Shown here: positions 34,784 through 42,625 of the stretch, one piece after another
Position numbering within the stretch: the first letter of the stretch is position 1
How the letters are laid out: each line of letters opens with the position of its first letter
Source of the DNA: JAHBXC01 sp964350875
GTDB taxonomy: Bacteria > Planctomycetota > Phycisphaerae > Phycisphaerales > UBA1924
DNA length: 64,000 bases
Direction: 5' to 3'
NCBI GenBank assembly: GCA_964350875.1
Contig: CAYGLT010000001.1
Span: forward strand, 1 to 64,000
Notes under the pieces: generated by a model
Databases searched by the model: none
Told to the model about the DNA's origin: nothing
What the model saw: only the letters and a program-made list of their open reading frames with translations
Program-made: the position numbers and the translations under genes

Positions 34784-35195
34784 GGTCGGATTGTGGCGTC
34801 TTTGAACCGTCTTTGCCACGCGCGGCCTGTTTGGCGATGTAGAGCATGCCCTCCCCGGTCGCCGCGGTCCGTCGGCGCGCCTCGGCGGCGATGCGCCATG
34901 TGTTCAGCGCATCGACGATTGCGAGCAGCACGCTCACGATCACAAGCATGCCCACGACGGTCCAGATCAGGACGAACGCTCGAGCGGAAGTCTCGGCGTC
35001 CACGATCGAAACGCCGGCCGCGAAGAGCGGGACACAGAGCATCATGACCCAGGAGTTGGCCTGCCTGATCCGTTTGCGGCTCGCGGGCATCGGCCGACGG
35101 TCCAGCCCGGTCGAATGCCACGCGATGAGGATAAGCGCGACGGCCGCGAGAGGGAGCGCGATCCACGGCGAGATCGTGACGGCGGCGAGGGTCAC
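34773..35195 (-). CDS. Small two- or three-TM membrane protein
   Basis: A 140-residue membrane protein, family not recognised. TM segments are near residues 8-26 (WIALPLAAVALILIAW), 50-66 (VMMLCVPLFAAGVSIV) and 75-100 (FVLIWTVVGMLVIVSVLLAIVDAL). A basic, helical C-terminal tail ends in SDHDD. GTG 35195 overlaps the maf stop by 4 bases and the 3' end overlaps lpxK, so it is locked into the maf-lpxK operon. Confidence 0.7.
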   Translation of the reverse strand: MTLAAVTISPWIALPLAAVALILIAWHSTGLDRRPMPASRKRIRQANSWVMMLCVPLFAAGVSIVDAETSARAFVLIWTVVGMLVIVSVLLAIVDALNTWRIAAEARRRTAATGEGMLYIAKQAARGKDGSKTPQSDHDD

Positions 35196-35842
35196 GGGGT
35201 GGTCGCCAACGCGTCGAGGTCGCGGGTCAGGATCGGCGACAGCATTTTCATCGGGAGGCCGGTGATCGTTCCCGGGTCGCCCGTGTACTCGATGGGCCAC
35301 CCGTCGGCGAGGCGTTCCTCGAGGTTGTACGCTCCGGCCTTGCCGCGCCACCCGCCCGACACGATGTATGCGTCGATGCGATCGTCGCCGATTGTCCCGA
35401 CGCGCACCGACGCGCTATCGACGAACAGGCGGCGTTTCCCGCCCGGCATGAGCAGCGCGACGCCCGTCAACACCTGATGCGACCCATCCTCGAGCGTACG
35501 AACGGTCGAGTTCGCGTGCTCGGCGTCGCGGGGCTGGCCGATGACGGCGCCGTCTTTCACGACGACGGTGTCCGAGCCGAGGACGACCGCGCCGTCGGCG
35601 AGTGATCCAAGTTGGCGTTGGCCGCCTCGCGCCTTGATGTGCGCGAGCGCGATGACCCACTCCGAGGGCGTGACGGGTCCCATCTCCAGAAGGCCATCGT
35701 CCACGCCCGGGTTGACGGTCTCAAACTCGAACCCGTGGCGGCTCAGCAACTCGGCCCGGCGTGGGGATGTGCTCGCGAGGTACAGCCGGACCGTTCGCTT
35801 GGGCGGTTCGACCGTGGCGCCGGAATGAGCGGGCGAATCCAT
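35192..35842 (-). CDS. maf: Maf-type nucleoside triphosphate pyrophosphatase
   Basis: A 216-residue house-cleaning pyrophosphatase (dTTP/UTP or modified nucleotides). Signatures: LYLASTSPRRAELLSRHG at the N-terminus, VVLGSDTVVV, VLTGVALLMP, and GGWRGKAGAYNLEE with GDPGTITGLPM near the end. The length is typical, with a 15-residue N-terminal tail. First gene of the overlapping run to nadC. Confidence 0.94.
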   Translation of the reverse strand: MDSPAHSGATVEPPKRTVRLYLASTSPRRAELLSRHGFEFETVNPGVDDGLLEMGPVTPSEWVIALAHIKARGGQRQLGSLADGAVVLGSDTVVVKDGAVIGQPRDAEHANSTVRTLEDGSHQVLTGVALLMPGGKRRLFVDSASVRVGTIGDDRIDAYIVSGGWRGKAGAYNLEERLADGWPIEYTGDPGTITGLPMKMLSPILTRDLDALATTP

Positions 35843-35896
35843 CTGGGGATGGTACGAACGACGGGGGCGGAAGTTGCCCCGGGATTCCGCTCGGAA

Positions 35897-36697
35897 TTAC
35901 GAAGCCGGGTAGGTGGCCGAGGTCTTCTCGGTCTCCCAGACCGTGACAGTGCGGAGATTTGCGCCGGCCTCGGCGATCGGGCGGCGGAGAAGACCGAAGC
36001 ACACTCGGGCGATGTTCTCGACCGAGGGGTTCAGGGCGTGGTCGCCGAACTCCTCGGTGTCGATGTTGAGGTGCTTGTGATCGAAGCGCTCAATGACACG
36101 CTCGTCCGTGATGCGCTCGAGGTCGGCCAGCGAGAACGGGCGGTCCGCGTCGAGCGGGATCTCGACCGCTGGTTCGACGACATAGTTGTGGCCGTGCCCC
36201 GACGGGAGCGTGCACTTGCCGAAGAGGCGCCTGTTCTCGTCCTCGGAGAGCGTGGGCACATGCAGGCGGTGCGAGGCGGCGAACTCGAATCGCTGGCGGA
36301 GGATCGCGGTGGTCATTTGGTTCGGGCTCATCTCGATGCTGTAGGTCGGGCTGAGGGACCAACGGGCGCTGTGCAGCACGCCCCCGAGCGCGTCCTTGAG
36401 GGCCGGCAGGAAGCCGCGCATCACGGTCGCGGGCTCCGCTGAGGGCGTCATTCTGCACGCGTCGGCGATCGCCGGGATGGCGGCCGAACGGGCGGCGGCG
36501 TCTATCGCCTTGATGTCAAGGAAGTACCCGGTGTCCGGGCTGGCTTCCCCTCGGCAGGAGATATCGATCTGGTACCATCTTCCCAGACCGCGCATCGCGG
36601 GCTTCCCCGCGTAGCCGTTCGGGCTCGCGTCGATGGCCGCCGGCGAATCCGGCGCATCGTTGACGGCGAACCGGACTGTGCGCGAGAGGAATAGCAC
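35897..36697 (-). CDS. Tandem 6-pyruvoyl-tetrahydropterin-synthase/QueD-like protein
   Basis: A 266-residue protein built from two T-fold modules. The C-terminal module (residues about 135-266) has the zinc ligands of the family: FEFAASHRLHVP, then GKCTLPSGHGHNY with the catalytic Cys and HxH. It also has FDHKHLN and the C-terminal ETEKTSATY. The N-terminal module keeps only the scaffold (YQIDISCRGEASPDTGYFLD) and lacks the zinc histidines. The call is 6-carboxy-5,6,7,8-tetrahydropterin synthase (QueD) or PTPS. The GTG start at 36697 is a best guess. Divergent from the glutathione peroxidase across 77 bases. Confidence 0.85.
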   Translation of the reverse strand: MLFLSRTVRFAVNDAPDSPAAIDASPNGYAGKPAMRGLGRWYQIDISCRGEASPDTGYFLDIKAIDAAARSAAIPAIADACRMTPSAEPATVMRGFLPALKDALGGVLHSARWSLSPTYSIEMSPNQMTTAILRQRFEFAASHRLHVPTLSEDENRRLFGKCTLPSGHGHNYVVEPAVEIPLDADRPFSLADLERITDERVIERFDHKHLNIDTEEFGDHALNPSVENIARVCFGLLRRPIAEAGANLRTVTVWETEKTSATYPAS

Positions 36698-36774
36698 GCC
36701 CGGATCGTAGCGTTGTCGGTGCGGCGGGCGCCCGCCCGCGACCAGGCAGAACACGCAAGAGGGAGTCCTGAACC

Positions 36775-37395
36775 ATGAAGTGCTCAATGTGCAAAACCGG
36801 TGTTGGACTGGCGCTCGCGGGCGCTGCCGCGGTAGGCATCGCGTCGATGACCGGTCCGGTCGCCGTCGCCGCGAATCCGGAGAAGACCGACATGACAGAG
36901 CAGTCCTCGTATGTGCTCGGGTACACCATGCCGCGCCTCGACGGGACCGAGCAGCCCCTGAAGGAATACGAGGGCAAGGTCATTCTCATCGTCAACACCG
37001 CGAGCAAGTGCGGCCTCACTCCTCAGTACGAAGAGATCCAGGCGCTCTATGACGGGAAGAAGGGCGACGGATTCGTTGTGCTTGGGTTCCCGGCCAACAA
37101 CTTCATGGGCCAGGAGCCGGGCACGGACAAGCAGATCGCCGAATTCTGTTCCCAGAACTACGGCGTGACCTTCCCGATGTTCTCCAAGGTCAGCGTGAAG
37201 GGCGACGACGCCTGCGCGCTCTACAAGCAACTCACCTCGCAGCCCTCGCCGATCGGAGGGGAGATCCAGTGGAACTTCGATAAGTTCCTCGTCGACCGGT
37301 CGGGCAATGTGGTGGCGCGGTTCTCGCCGCGCACGAAGGTGACGGACGACGCGTTCAAGGCGAAACTCGCGGAGTTGCTCCGGCAGGACGCGTGA
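36775..37395 (+). CDS. Exported glutathione peroxidase-family thiol peroxidase
   Basis: A 206-residue protein with signal peptide (GLALAGAAAVGIASMTGPVAVAA). The peroxidase domain has NTASKCGLTPQYEEIQALY with peroxidatic Cys79, GFPANNFMGQEPG containing the catalytic Gln, and WNFDKFLVDRSGNVVARF. It is a Cys enzyme, not a selenoprotein, and probably uses thioredoxin-like reductants. Export suggests defence against external peroxides. ATG 36775 has GAGGGAG about 9 bases upstream. A 14-base palindrome (36723-36736) lies in the shared divergent promoter region. Ends 12 bases before the convergent metal ATPase gene. Confidence 0.93.
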   Translation: MKCSMCKTGVGLALAGAAAVGIASMTGPVAVAANPEKTDMTEQSSYVLGYTMPRLDGTEQPLKEYEGKVILIVNTASKCGLTPQYEEIQALYDGKKGDGFVVLGFPANNFMGQEPGTDKQIAEFCSQNYGVTFPMFSKVSVKGDDACALYKQLTSQPSPIGGEIQWNFDKFLVDRSGNVVARFSPRTKVTDDAFKAKLAELLRQDA

Positions 37396-37407
37396 GCGAT
37401 CTGCGGC

Positions 37408-39834
37408 TCACCGTTTCGGCTTCCAGCCGAGCAGTCGCAGCGCATTCAGCACAACAATGACGGTGCTGCCTTCGTGGAACACGACGGCCCAGCCGATGCT
37501 CGCGTCGCCCATCGCCGCGAGCGGCGCAAGCACGACGATCACGCCGAGCGCGAAGACCATGTTCTGAAGCACGATCCGCCGCGCGAACTTCGCGAGCGAG
37601 ATCGCTTCGGGAAGGCGCGCCAGGTCGTCGTTGAGCAGCGCGACATCCGCGGTCTCGAGCGCGGCGTCGGATCCGGCTGCCCCCATCGCGATCCCGATCG
37701 TCGCCGCCGCCAGCGCGGGGGCGTCGTTCACACCGTCGCCGACCATCGCGACGCGGTCGTACTTCTCGATCAACTCGCCGATGTGATCGAGTTTCTGGTC
37801 GGGCATGAGCGACGCGTGGGTCTCGTCCAGGCCGACCGCGGAAGACACAGCGAGCGCCGCGCCCTCGTTGTCGCCCGTGAGCATCGCCTGACGCTCGATG
37901 CCCAGGCGGCGAAGCGCATCGATGCTGGCGCGTGCGTCGGGCCGAGGAGGATCGGCGAGCCCGAGCACGCCGAGGTATTTCCCGCCTTTGCGCACGATCA
38001 CGGCCGTGGCGCCGAGTTCTCGCTCCATCCGCTCGAGCGCGGATGTCGCGGTCGTCGGGAGCGCGGCGTCGTCGGCGAACATCTTGGGCGAGCCGACCTC
38101 GATCAACACTCCGTTCAGTTGGCCGTGCAGCCCCTTGCCTTGAACCATGGTCACCGAATCGGCTTCGGCGCCGTCCCATCCTTGTTCGCGCGCGGCCTCG
38201 ATGATCGCGCGGGCCAGCGGATGGGCGCTCCCGGTCTCGATCGACGCCGCCGCGAACAGCGCGTCGTTGTCTCCCGCGCCATCGAGCGGCTCGTTCCCGA
38301 CAATGCGCGGCTTGCCCTCGGTGAGCGTGCCGGTCTTGTCGAACGCGATGGCGCGCAGCCTCGCGAGGGATTCGAGGTGTGCGCCGCCCTTGATGAGCAC
38401 GCCGAGCCGCGCGGAGCGCGCGAGCGCGGAAAGCATGGCCGCGGGCGTGCCGATCGCGAGCGCACACGGTGACGCGGCGGTGAGGAAGGCCATCGACCGG
38501 TAGAACCAGGTCGCGAACGCGTCGGCGGTCGGGCCCGCGAGCAGGGGGGGCAGGAGAAAGATGAGCAAGGTCGCGCACAGCACGAGGGGCACATAGAACC
38601 GCTCGACCTTCGTCGTGAACAGTTCGGTGGGGCTCTTGCGGGTCTGCGCTTCCTCGACGAGACGGATGGCCATCGCGAGGGTCGTCTCGGTGTACGCGCG
38701 GTCGACGCGCGCTTCGAGGGCGCCGTCGCCGTTGATCGTTCCCGCGAACACCCGCTCGCCCGGCGCTTTCTCGACGGGCGTGGATTCGCCCGTGACGGGA
38801 GACTGGTCGATGGACGAATAGCCCGAGAGCACATCTCCGTCGGCGGGGACGCGCTCGCCCGGCTTGATGACGACGACATCGCCGACCGCGAGTTCTTCGG
38901 CGCGCACTTCGGTCGTGGTGCCGTCGGGATTCTTCCGCCACGCCGTTTCGGGCGCGAGTTCGTGGAGGGCCTCGATCGCGCGGCGTGCGCGGTCCATCGC
39001 GAGGTGCTCCCCCGCGTGCCCGAACGCGAAGAGCACGAGCAGGAGGGCGCCTTCCTCCCAGTGCCCGATGACGGCCGCGCCGATGGCGGCGACGAACATC
39101 AGCACATCGATGTTGAACCGGAAGCGAGCGAGGGTGAGAAATGTGTCGCGCGCGGTGTTCCAGCCGGCCAGCGGATACGCCGCGATGATGAGCGACAGCC
39201 ACACCCACTGAGGCGCCCCGAAGACTTTCCAGGCGAGCATCCCGGAGCCCAGCGCGATCGCGCCGAGGATCGCGCCCATCAGTTCGGGAGACTCCCGCGC
39301 CTCGCTCCAGATCGCGGCGAGTTTCTGCTTGCGCGTCTTGATCCGCGCACGCGTGATGCGCCGCTCCGCTTCGCGCTCCGAGAGCGGTTCGACGCGGAAG
39401 CCCAGCGAGTTCAGACGCAGCGCGACATCGGCGAGTTGGCATTCCGCGCGGTCGAACTCGACACGGAGGGTGCACGACGGAAACGATGCGCTCGCGTGGA
39501 CGCTCGGGAGCGCGCTCAGCGCCGCTTCGATGGCTTTCGCGCTTTGCGCAGACGCCATCCCGTCCACCGCGAGCATGACGCACCCCCAGCGCTCACGCAG
39601 GCCGATGCCCGCGTGCTCGGCCCAGCGGGCGAGGTCCTCGAGCGAGGCGGACCGTTCGTCCAACTCGACCGCGAGCCGGGGTTGCCTGCCGTCACGCTGA
39701 ACGCTCACCGAGCGAACACCCGGCGTCTGGCGGGCGTGGCGAAGGAAATGCTCCAGCCGACGGGACGCCTCGGCGGCGTCGTCAGGGAGCAGGAGGGGGC
39801 ACTCAACGGAGGTGATGGAGGCGGATTGGGCCAT
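37408..39834 (-). CDS. P1B-4 type metal-transporting ATPase (candidate Fe/Co/Zn exporter)
   Basis: An 808-residue P-type ATPase. Two N-terminal ferredoxin-like metal-binding domains lack CxxC (the second reads VDGMASAQSA). Then come the actuator TGE (SPVTGEST), the TM motif Ser455-Pro456-Cys457, FDKTGTLTEGKP, SAHPLA, MVGDGVNDAPALA and the terminal VVFHEGSTVIVVLNALRLL. SPC together with HEGST is the P1B-4 signature; members export Fe(II), Co(II) or Zn(II). It is divergent from feoAB across a Fur-like palindrome, which favours iron efflux (compare PfeT/FrvA). An in-frame ATG at 39891 would add 19 residues. Confidence 0.9.
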   Translation of the reverse strand: MAQSASITSVECPLLLPDDAAEASRRLEHFLRHARQTPGVRSVSVQRDGRQPRLAVELDERSASLEDLARWAEHAGIGLRERWGCVMLAVDGMASAQSAKAIEAALSALPSVHASASFPSCTLRVEFDRAECQLADVALRLNSLGFRVEPLSEREAERRITRARIKTRKQKLAAIWSEARESPELMGAILGAIALGSGMLAWKVFGAPQWVWLSLIIAAYPLAGWNTARDTFLTLARFRFNIDVLMFVAAIGAAVIGHWEEGALLLVLFAFGHAGEHLAMDRARRAIEALHELAPETAWRKNPDGTTTEVRAEELAVGDVVVIKPGERVPADGDVLSGYSSIDQSPVTGESTPVEKAPGERVFAGTINGDGALEARVDRAYTETTLAMAIRLVEEAQTRKSPTELFTTKVERFYVPLVLCATLLIFLLPPLLAGPTADAFATWFYRSMAFLTAASPCALAIGTPAAMLSALARSARLGVLIKGGAHLESLARLRAIAFDKTGTLTEGKPRIVGNEPLDGAGDNDALFAAASIETGSAHPLARAIIEAAREQGWDGAEADSVTMVQGKGLHGQLNGVLIEVGSPKMFADDAALPTTATSALERMERELGATAVIVRKGGKYLGVLGLADPPRPDARASIDALRRLGIERQAMLTGDNEGAALAVSSAVGLDETHASLMPDQKLDHIGELIEKYDRVAMVGDGVNDAPALAAATIGIAMGAAGSDAALETADVALLNDDLARLPEAISLAKFARRIVLQNMVFALGVIVVLAPLAAMGDASIGWAVVFHEGSTVIVVLNALRLLGWKPKR

Positions 39835-39911
39835 GTGCGCGTGAGCACCGTATCGGCGACGGGGCGACCGGGGGTGGCGTCGAACCGGCATGAACACCCG
39901 TTCCTGGCTGA

Positions 39912-39928
39912 TTGAGACTCTGTCTCAA
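39912..39928. promoter_or_regulatory. Fur-box-like palindrome in the feo / P1B-4 divergent promoter
   Basis: TTGAGAC-TCT-GTCTCAA is a perfect 7-bp inverted repeat with a 3-base spacer. It fits the Fur core TGAGA-n5-TCTCA known from many Gram-negative bacteria. A -35-like TTGAGA inside it and TAGTAT at 39937-39942 (19-base spacer) could drive feoA. The site is 78 bases from the ATPase start and 68 from the feoA start. Binding by Fur is inference. Confidence 0.6.
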
Positions 39929-39996
39929 CGAAGGCGTAGTATGTCCCCCCAAGGCGCCCGGATGCGCCCGTCTCGCTCGATTGCGGAGGTTCGGCG

Positions 39997-40353
39997 TTGG
40001 TCCGTCGCAAGCAGGATGTGCCCCAGAACAGTGCTCCCGCGAAGGCGTCGGACGCTGCGCCCGCGGCGAAGCCCGACGACCGGATCCCCCTGACCCAACT
40101 GCCCCGAGGGGCCACGGGCCGCATCGCGTGCACGAAGGGCCTCGAACCCTGCGATCAGTTCCTTCTCGAGACCCTCGGATTGGCCGACGACACCTGCGTA
40201 CGCGTCTGCCGCGCGTCCGGGTCGTGCATTCTTGAGGTGGGCGTCGAGCACGGGCATACCAGCCGCATCGCGATCGCCCGCTCGCTGGCCGCCAAGGTGC
40301 TCGTCGGTCGGGTCGACGACCCCGCTCCGAAGCGCGACGCCGAGGGGGCCTGA
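39997..40353 (+). CDS. feoA: FeoA-domain protein
   Basis: A 118-residue cytoplasmic protein with a 30-residue disordered N-terminus and an SH3-like FeoA domain (IPLTQLPRGATGRIACTKG, FLLETLGLADDTCVRVCR, HTSRIAIARSLAAKVLV). It supports FeoB in ferrous iron uptake. The TTG start at 39997 is well supported by GCGGAGG 8 bases upstream. feoB follows after 3 bases. Confidence 0.9.
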   Translation: MVRRKQDVPQNSAPAKASDAAPAAKPDDRIPLTQLPRGATGRIACTKGLEPCDQFLLETLGLADDTCVRVCRASGSCILEVGVEHGHTSRIAIARSLAAKVLVGRVDDPAPKRDAEGA

Positions 40354-40356
40354 TCC

Positions 40357-42375
40357 GTGGCCGAATCCCCCAGCGCGAGCCCCGCTCGCGAGCAGCGCCA
40401 CGCGAACGGTGACGCCCTCGACGCTCCCCGCGTCGTCCTCGTGGGCAACCCCAACGCGGGCAAGACCACGCTCTTCAACCGGCTCTGCGGCCTCCGCCAC
40501 AAAGTCAGCAACTTCCCGGGCACCACTCAGGAGGCAGGCGTCGGTTCCATGCAGGTCGCTTCCGATCTGGGACCGGTGCAACTCCTCGACCTTCCGGGCG
40601 TGTATTCGCTCGCGCTCGACAACTCGGAAGCCGAGGTCTGCCGAGAGTCGCTCGATGGCCGACTCGCGCCGGGGGGTATGCGCCCCACGGTCCCCGACGC
40701 CGCGATCATCGTGGTCGACGCGTCCAACCTTCAGCGCAACCTGACCTTCGCGGGAGAGATCCTCTCGCGCGGCACGCCGAGCGTCGTAGCCCTGACCAAA
40801 ACCGCCGAGGCGCGCAAGCGGGGCGTGGTGGTCGACGCGGCGAAACTCGGCGACGAACTGAACTGTCCGGTCATCACGGTCACCTCCCGGGCCGCGCCGG
40901 AACTCGACGAGATCAAGGCCTCGCTCGCCGAGGCGCTGCGCACGCGCACGCCTTCCGGGCTCGAAGCGGTGGCTGTCTACGGCGAGCGGCGCGCCTGGGC
41001 GGAGCGCATCGCGCGAAATGTCACCAGCCGAGTTGCGATCGAGGACGGCGCCCGCGCCAGCGAGCACGCCGATGTCGTGCTGACGCACCCGTTGATCGGC
41101 CTGATCGCGTTCGCGGCGGTGATGGCGGCGGTCTTCTACATCATCTTCCGCGTCGCCGCGTACCCGATGGACTGGATCGACAACGCGTTCGTATTCCTGG
41201 GCGCGCAACTCGACTGGCTGCTCCCCGCAGGCGCGCTCCGCGAACTCGCGGGCGGCGTGATCGCGGGCGTCGGCTCGACCGTCATCTTCCTCCCTCAGAT
41301 CTGCCTGCTGTTCTTCCTGATCTCGCTGCTCGAACAATCCGGCTTCCTCGCACGCGCCGCGCTGATGACCGACCGCTGGCTGCGCCCGTTCGGTCTCAGC
41401 GGCCACGCGTTCGTCCCGCTCCTGAGCGCTCACGCCTGCGCGCTGCCCGCGATCTCCGCGACGCGCGGCATACCGGACCGGCGCGACCGCCTGGCCGCGA
41501 TCCTCGCCGCGCCGTTCATGTCGTGCTCGGCGCGCATCCCGGTGTATGTCCTGCTGACCGTGCTGCTGTTCCCGGCAAGCCCGCTCAAGCAGAGCCTCGC
41601 GTTCGGCGCGTGCTACCTCATCGGCATCGCGGCGGGCCTGATCAGTTCGATGGTTGCGCGGCGGAGCATCCTGCCGGGCCGCAGCCGCGACATGGTCATC
41701 GAACTCCCGTCCTACACGATGCCCTCGTTCCCCACGGCGATGCGCCTCGCCGGACGGCGCGGCCTCGACTTCCTGCGCAAGGCCGGCACGATCATCCTCG
41801 CCGTGTCGATCGTGCTGTGGTGGCTCGGTTCCTACCCGAAGTCGCAGCCCACGCCCGGCGCCGAAGAGATGCGCGCCCAGGCGGTCACCATCGTCGAGAC
41901 CTCTCCCGACGATGCGCAGTGGCTGATGGACGAGGCCGACCGTCTCGACGCGTCGCACGCCGCCAGTCGTTCCGTGCTGGGCCGCGTCGGGTCGTTCATC
42001 CAGCCCGTCTTCGCGCCGCTCGGGTATGACCGGCAACTCACGATCGCCGTGCTCGCGAGTTTCGCGGCCCGCGAGGTGTTCGTCGCCACGATGGCCGTGC
42101 AGGTCGCGGGCGTTGATGAACTCGAGAACGAGGACCTGACCACCGCGATGGCCAACGCGACGCGCGACGACGGCTCGCCCGTCTTCACGCCGCCCGTCGC
42201 GTGGTCGCTGCTCATCTTCTATGTGCTGGCGATGCAATGCCTTCCCACCGTCGCGCTGACGGCGCGCGAGGCCGGTCACTGGAAGTGGGCGCTGCTCCAA
42301 CTCGGATGGATGACCGCGCTCGCGTATGTCTCGGCGCTGGTCGTGTTCCAGACCCTCTCGGCGACGGGCGGCTGA
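40357..42375 (+). CDS. feoB: Ferrous iron transporter FeoB with degenerate G4/G5 motifs
   Basis: A 672-residue Fe(II) importer. The N-terminal G domain has G1 GNPNAGKTT, the switch region NFPGTTQEAGVG and G3 DLPGVYS. The expected G4 N-x-x-D reads ALTKTAEA and G5 (SRAAP) is weak. The membrane part has two Gate-like halves: STVIFLPQICLLFFLISLLE followed by the Cys/Ser motif region LLSAHACALPAI and FMSCSARIPVY, and later REVFVATMAVQ. It is about 100 residues shorter than E. coli FeoB. GTG 40357 starts 3 bases after feoA; the 3' end overlaps the next gene by one base. Confidence 0.95.
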   Translation: MAESPSASPAREQRHANGDALDAPRVVLVGNPNAGKTTLFNRLCGLRHKVSNFPGTTQEAGVGSMQVASDLGPVQLLDLPGVYSLALDNSEAEVCRESLDGRLAPGGMRPTVPDAAIIVVDASNLQRNLTFAGEILSRGTPSVVALTKTAEARKRGVVVDAAKLGDELNCPVITVTSRAAPELDEIKASLAEALRTRTPSGLEAVAVYGERRAWAERIARNVTSRVAIEDGARASEHADVVLTHPLIGLIAFAAVMAAVFYIIFRVAAYPMDWIDNAFVFLGAQLDWLLPAGALRELAGGVIAGVGSTVIFLPQICLLFFLISLLEQSGFLARAALMTDRWLRPFGLSGHAFVPLLSAHACALPAISATRGIPDRRDRLAAILAAPFMSCSARIPVYVLLTVLLFPASPLKQSLAFGACYLIGIAAGLISSMVARRSILPGRSRDMVIELPSYTMPSFPTAMRLAGRRGLDFLRKAGTIILAVSIVLWWLGSYPKSQPTPGAEEMRAQAVTIVETSPDDAQWLMDEADRLDASHAASRSVLGRVGSFIQPVFAPLGYDRQLTIAVLASFAAREVFVATMAVQVAGVDELENEDLTTAMANATRDDGSPVFTPPVAWSLLIFYVLAMQCLPTVALTAREAGHWKWALLQLGWMTALAYVSALVVFQTLSATGG

Positions 42376-42557
42376 TGACCGCTCCCCAGGCGGGCTTCGA
42401 CTGGCAGTTCTGGGTCGCCACCTTCGTCGCGGCCCTCGCGCTGGCGTGGATCGTGCGCTATGTCTGGCGCATCGTCCGGCCTCGGCGTGTCAAACGCACT
42501 AAAGCGACGCTGACCGTCGGCGGCGAGCCGGTTTCCGAGCGCAAGTTCCGCGCATAG
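42375..42557 (+). CDS. Small single-TM protein in the feo operon
   Basis: A 60-residue protein with one TM helix (WVATFVAALALAWIVRYVW) followed by a basic tail (RIVRPRRVKRTKATL). The start overlaps the feoB stop (TGATG). Its position and size recall the FeoB-associated small membrane proteins of other phyla, but it has no cysteines and I cannot assign it to that family or to FeoC. Confidence 0.65.
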   Translation: MTAPQAGFDWQFWVATFVAALALAWIVRYVWRIVRPRRVKRTKATLTVGGEPVSERKFRA

Positions 42558-42587
42558 GCCCGGTTACCCTGAATCCGAACATTCTGG

Positions 42588-42611
42588 ACACACCCGCCCG
42601 TTTGGGTGTGT
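42588..42611 (+). terminator. Hairpin between the feo operon and the sulfatase cassette
   Basis: A perfect 8-bp inverted repeat (ACACACCC / GGGTGTGT) with an 8-base loop, 30 bases after the last feo gene and 15 bases before the next start codon. No T tract follows, so it may be a terminator, an operator or a leader hairpin. Confidence 0.4.
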
Positions 42612-42625
42612 GGTACGCTGCCCGG

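Noticed and set aside
36723..36736. 14-base GC palindrome as a specific operator between the PTPS-like and peroxidase genes
   Set aside because: It is all G and C in a GC-rich genome, so chance is likely; noted only in the peroxidase entry.
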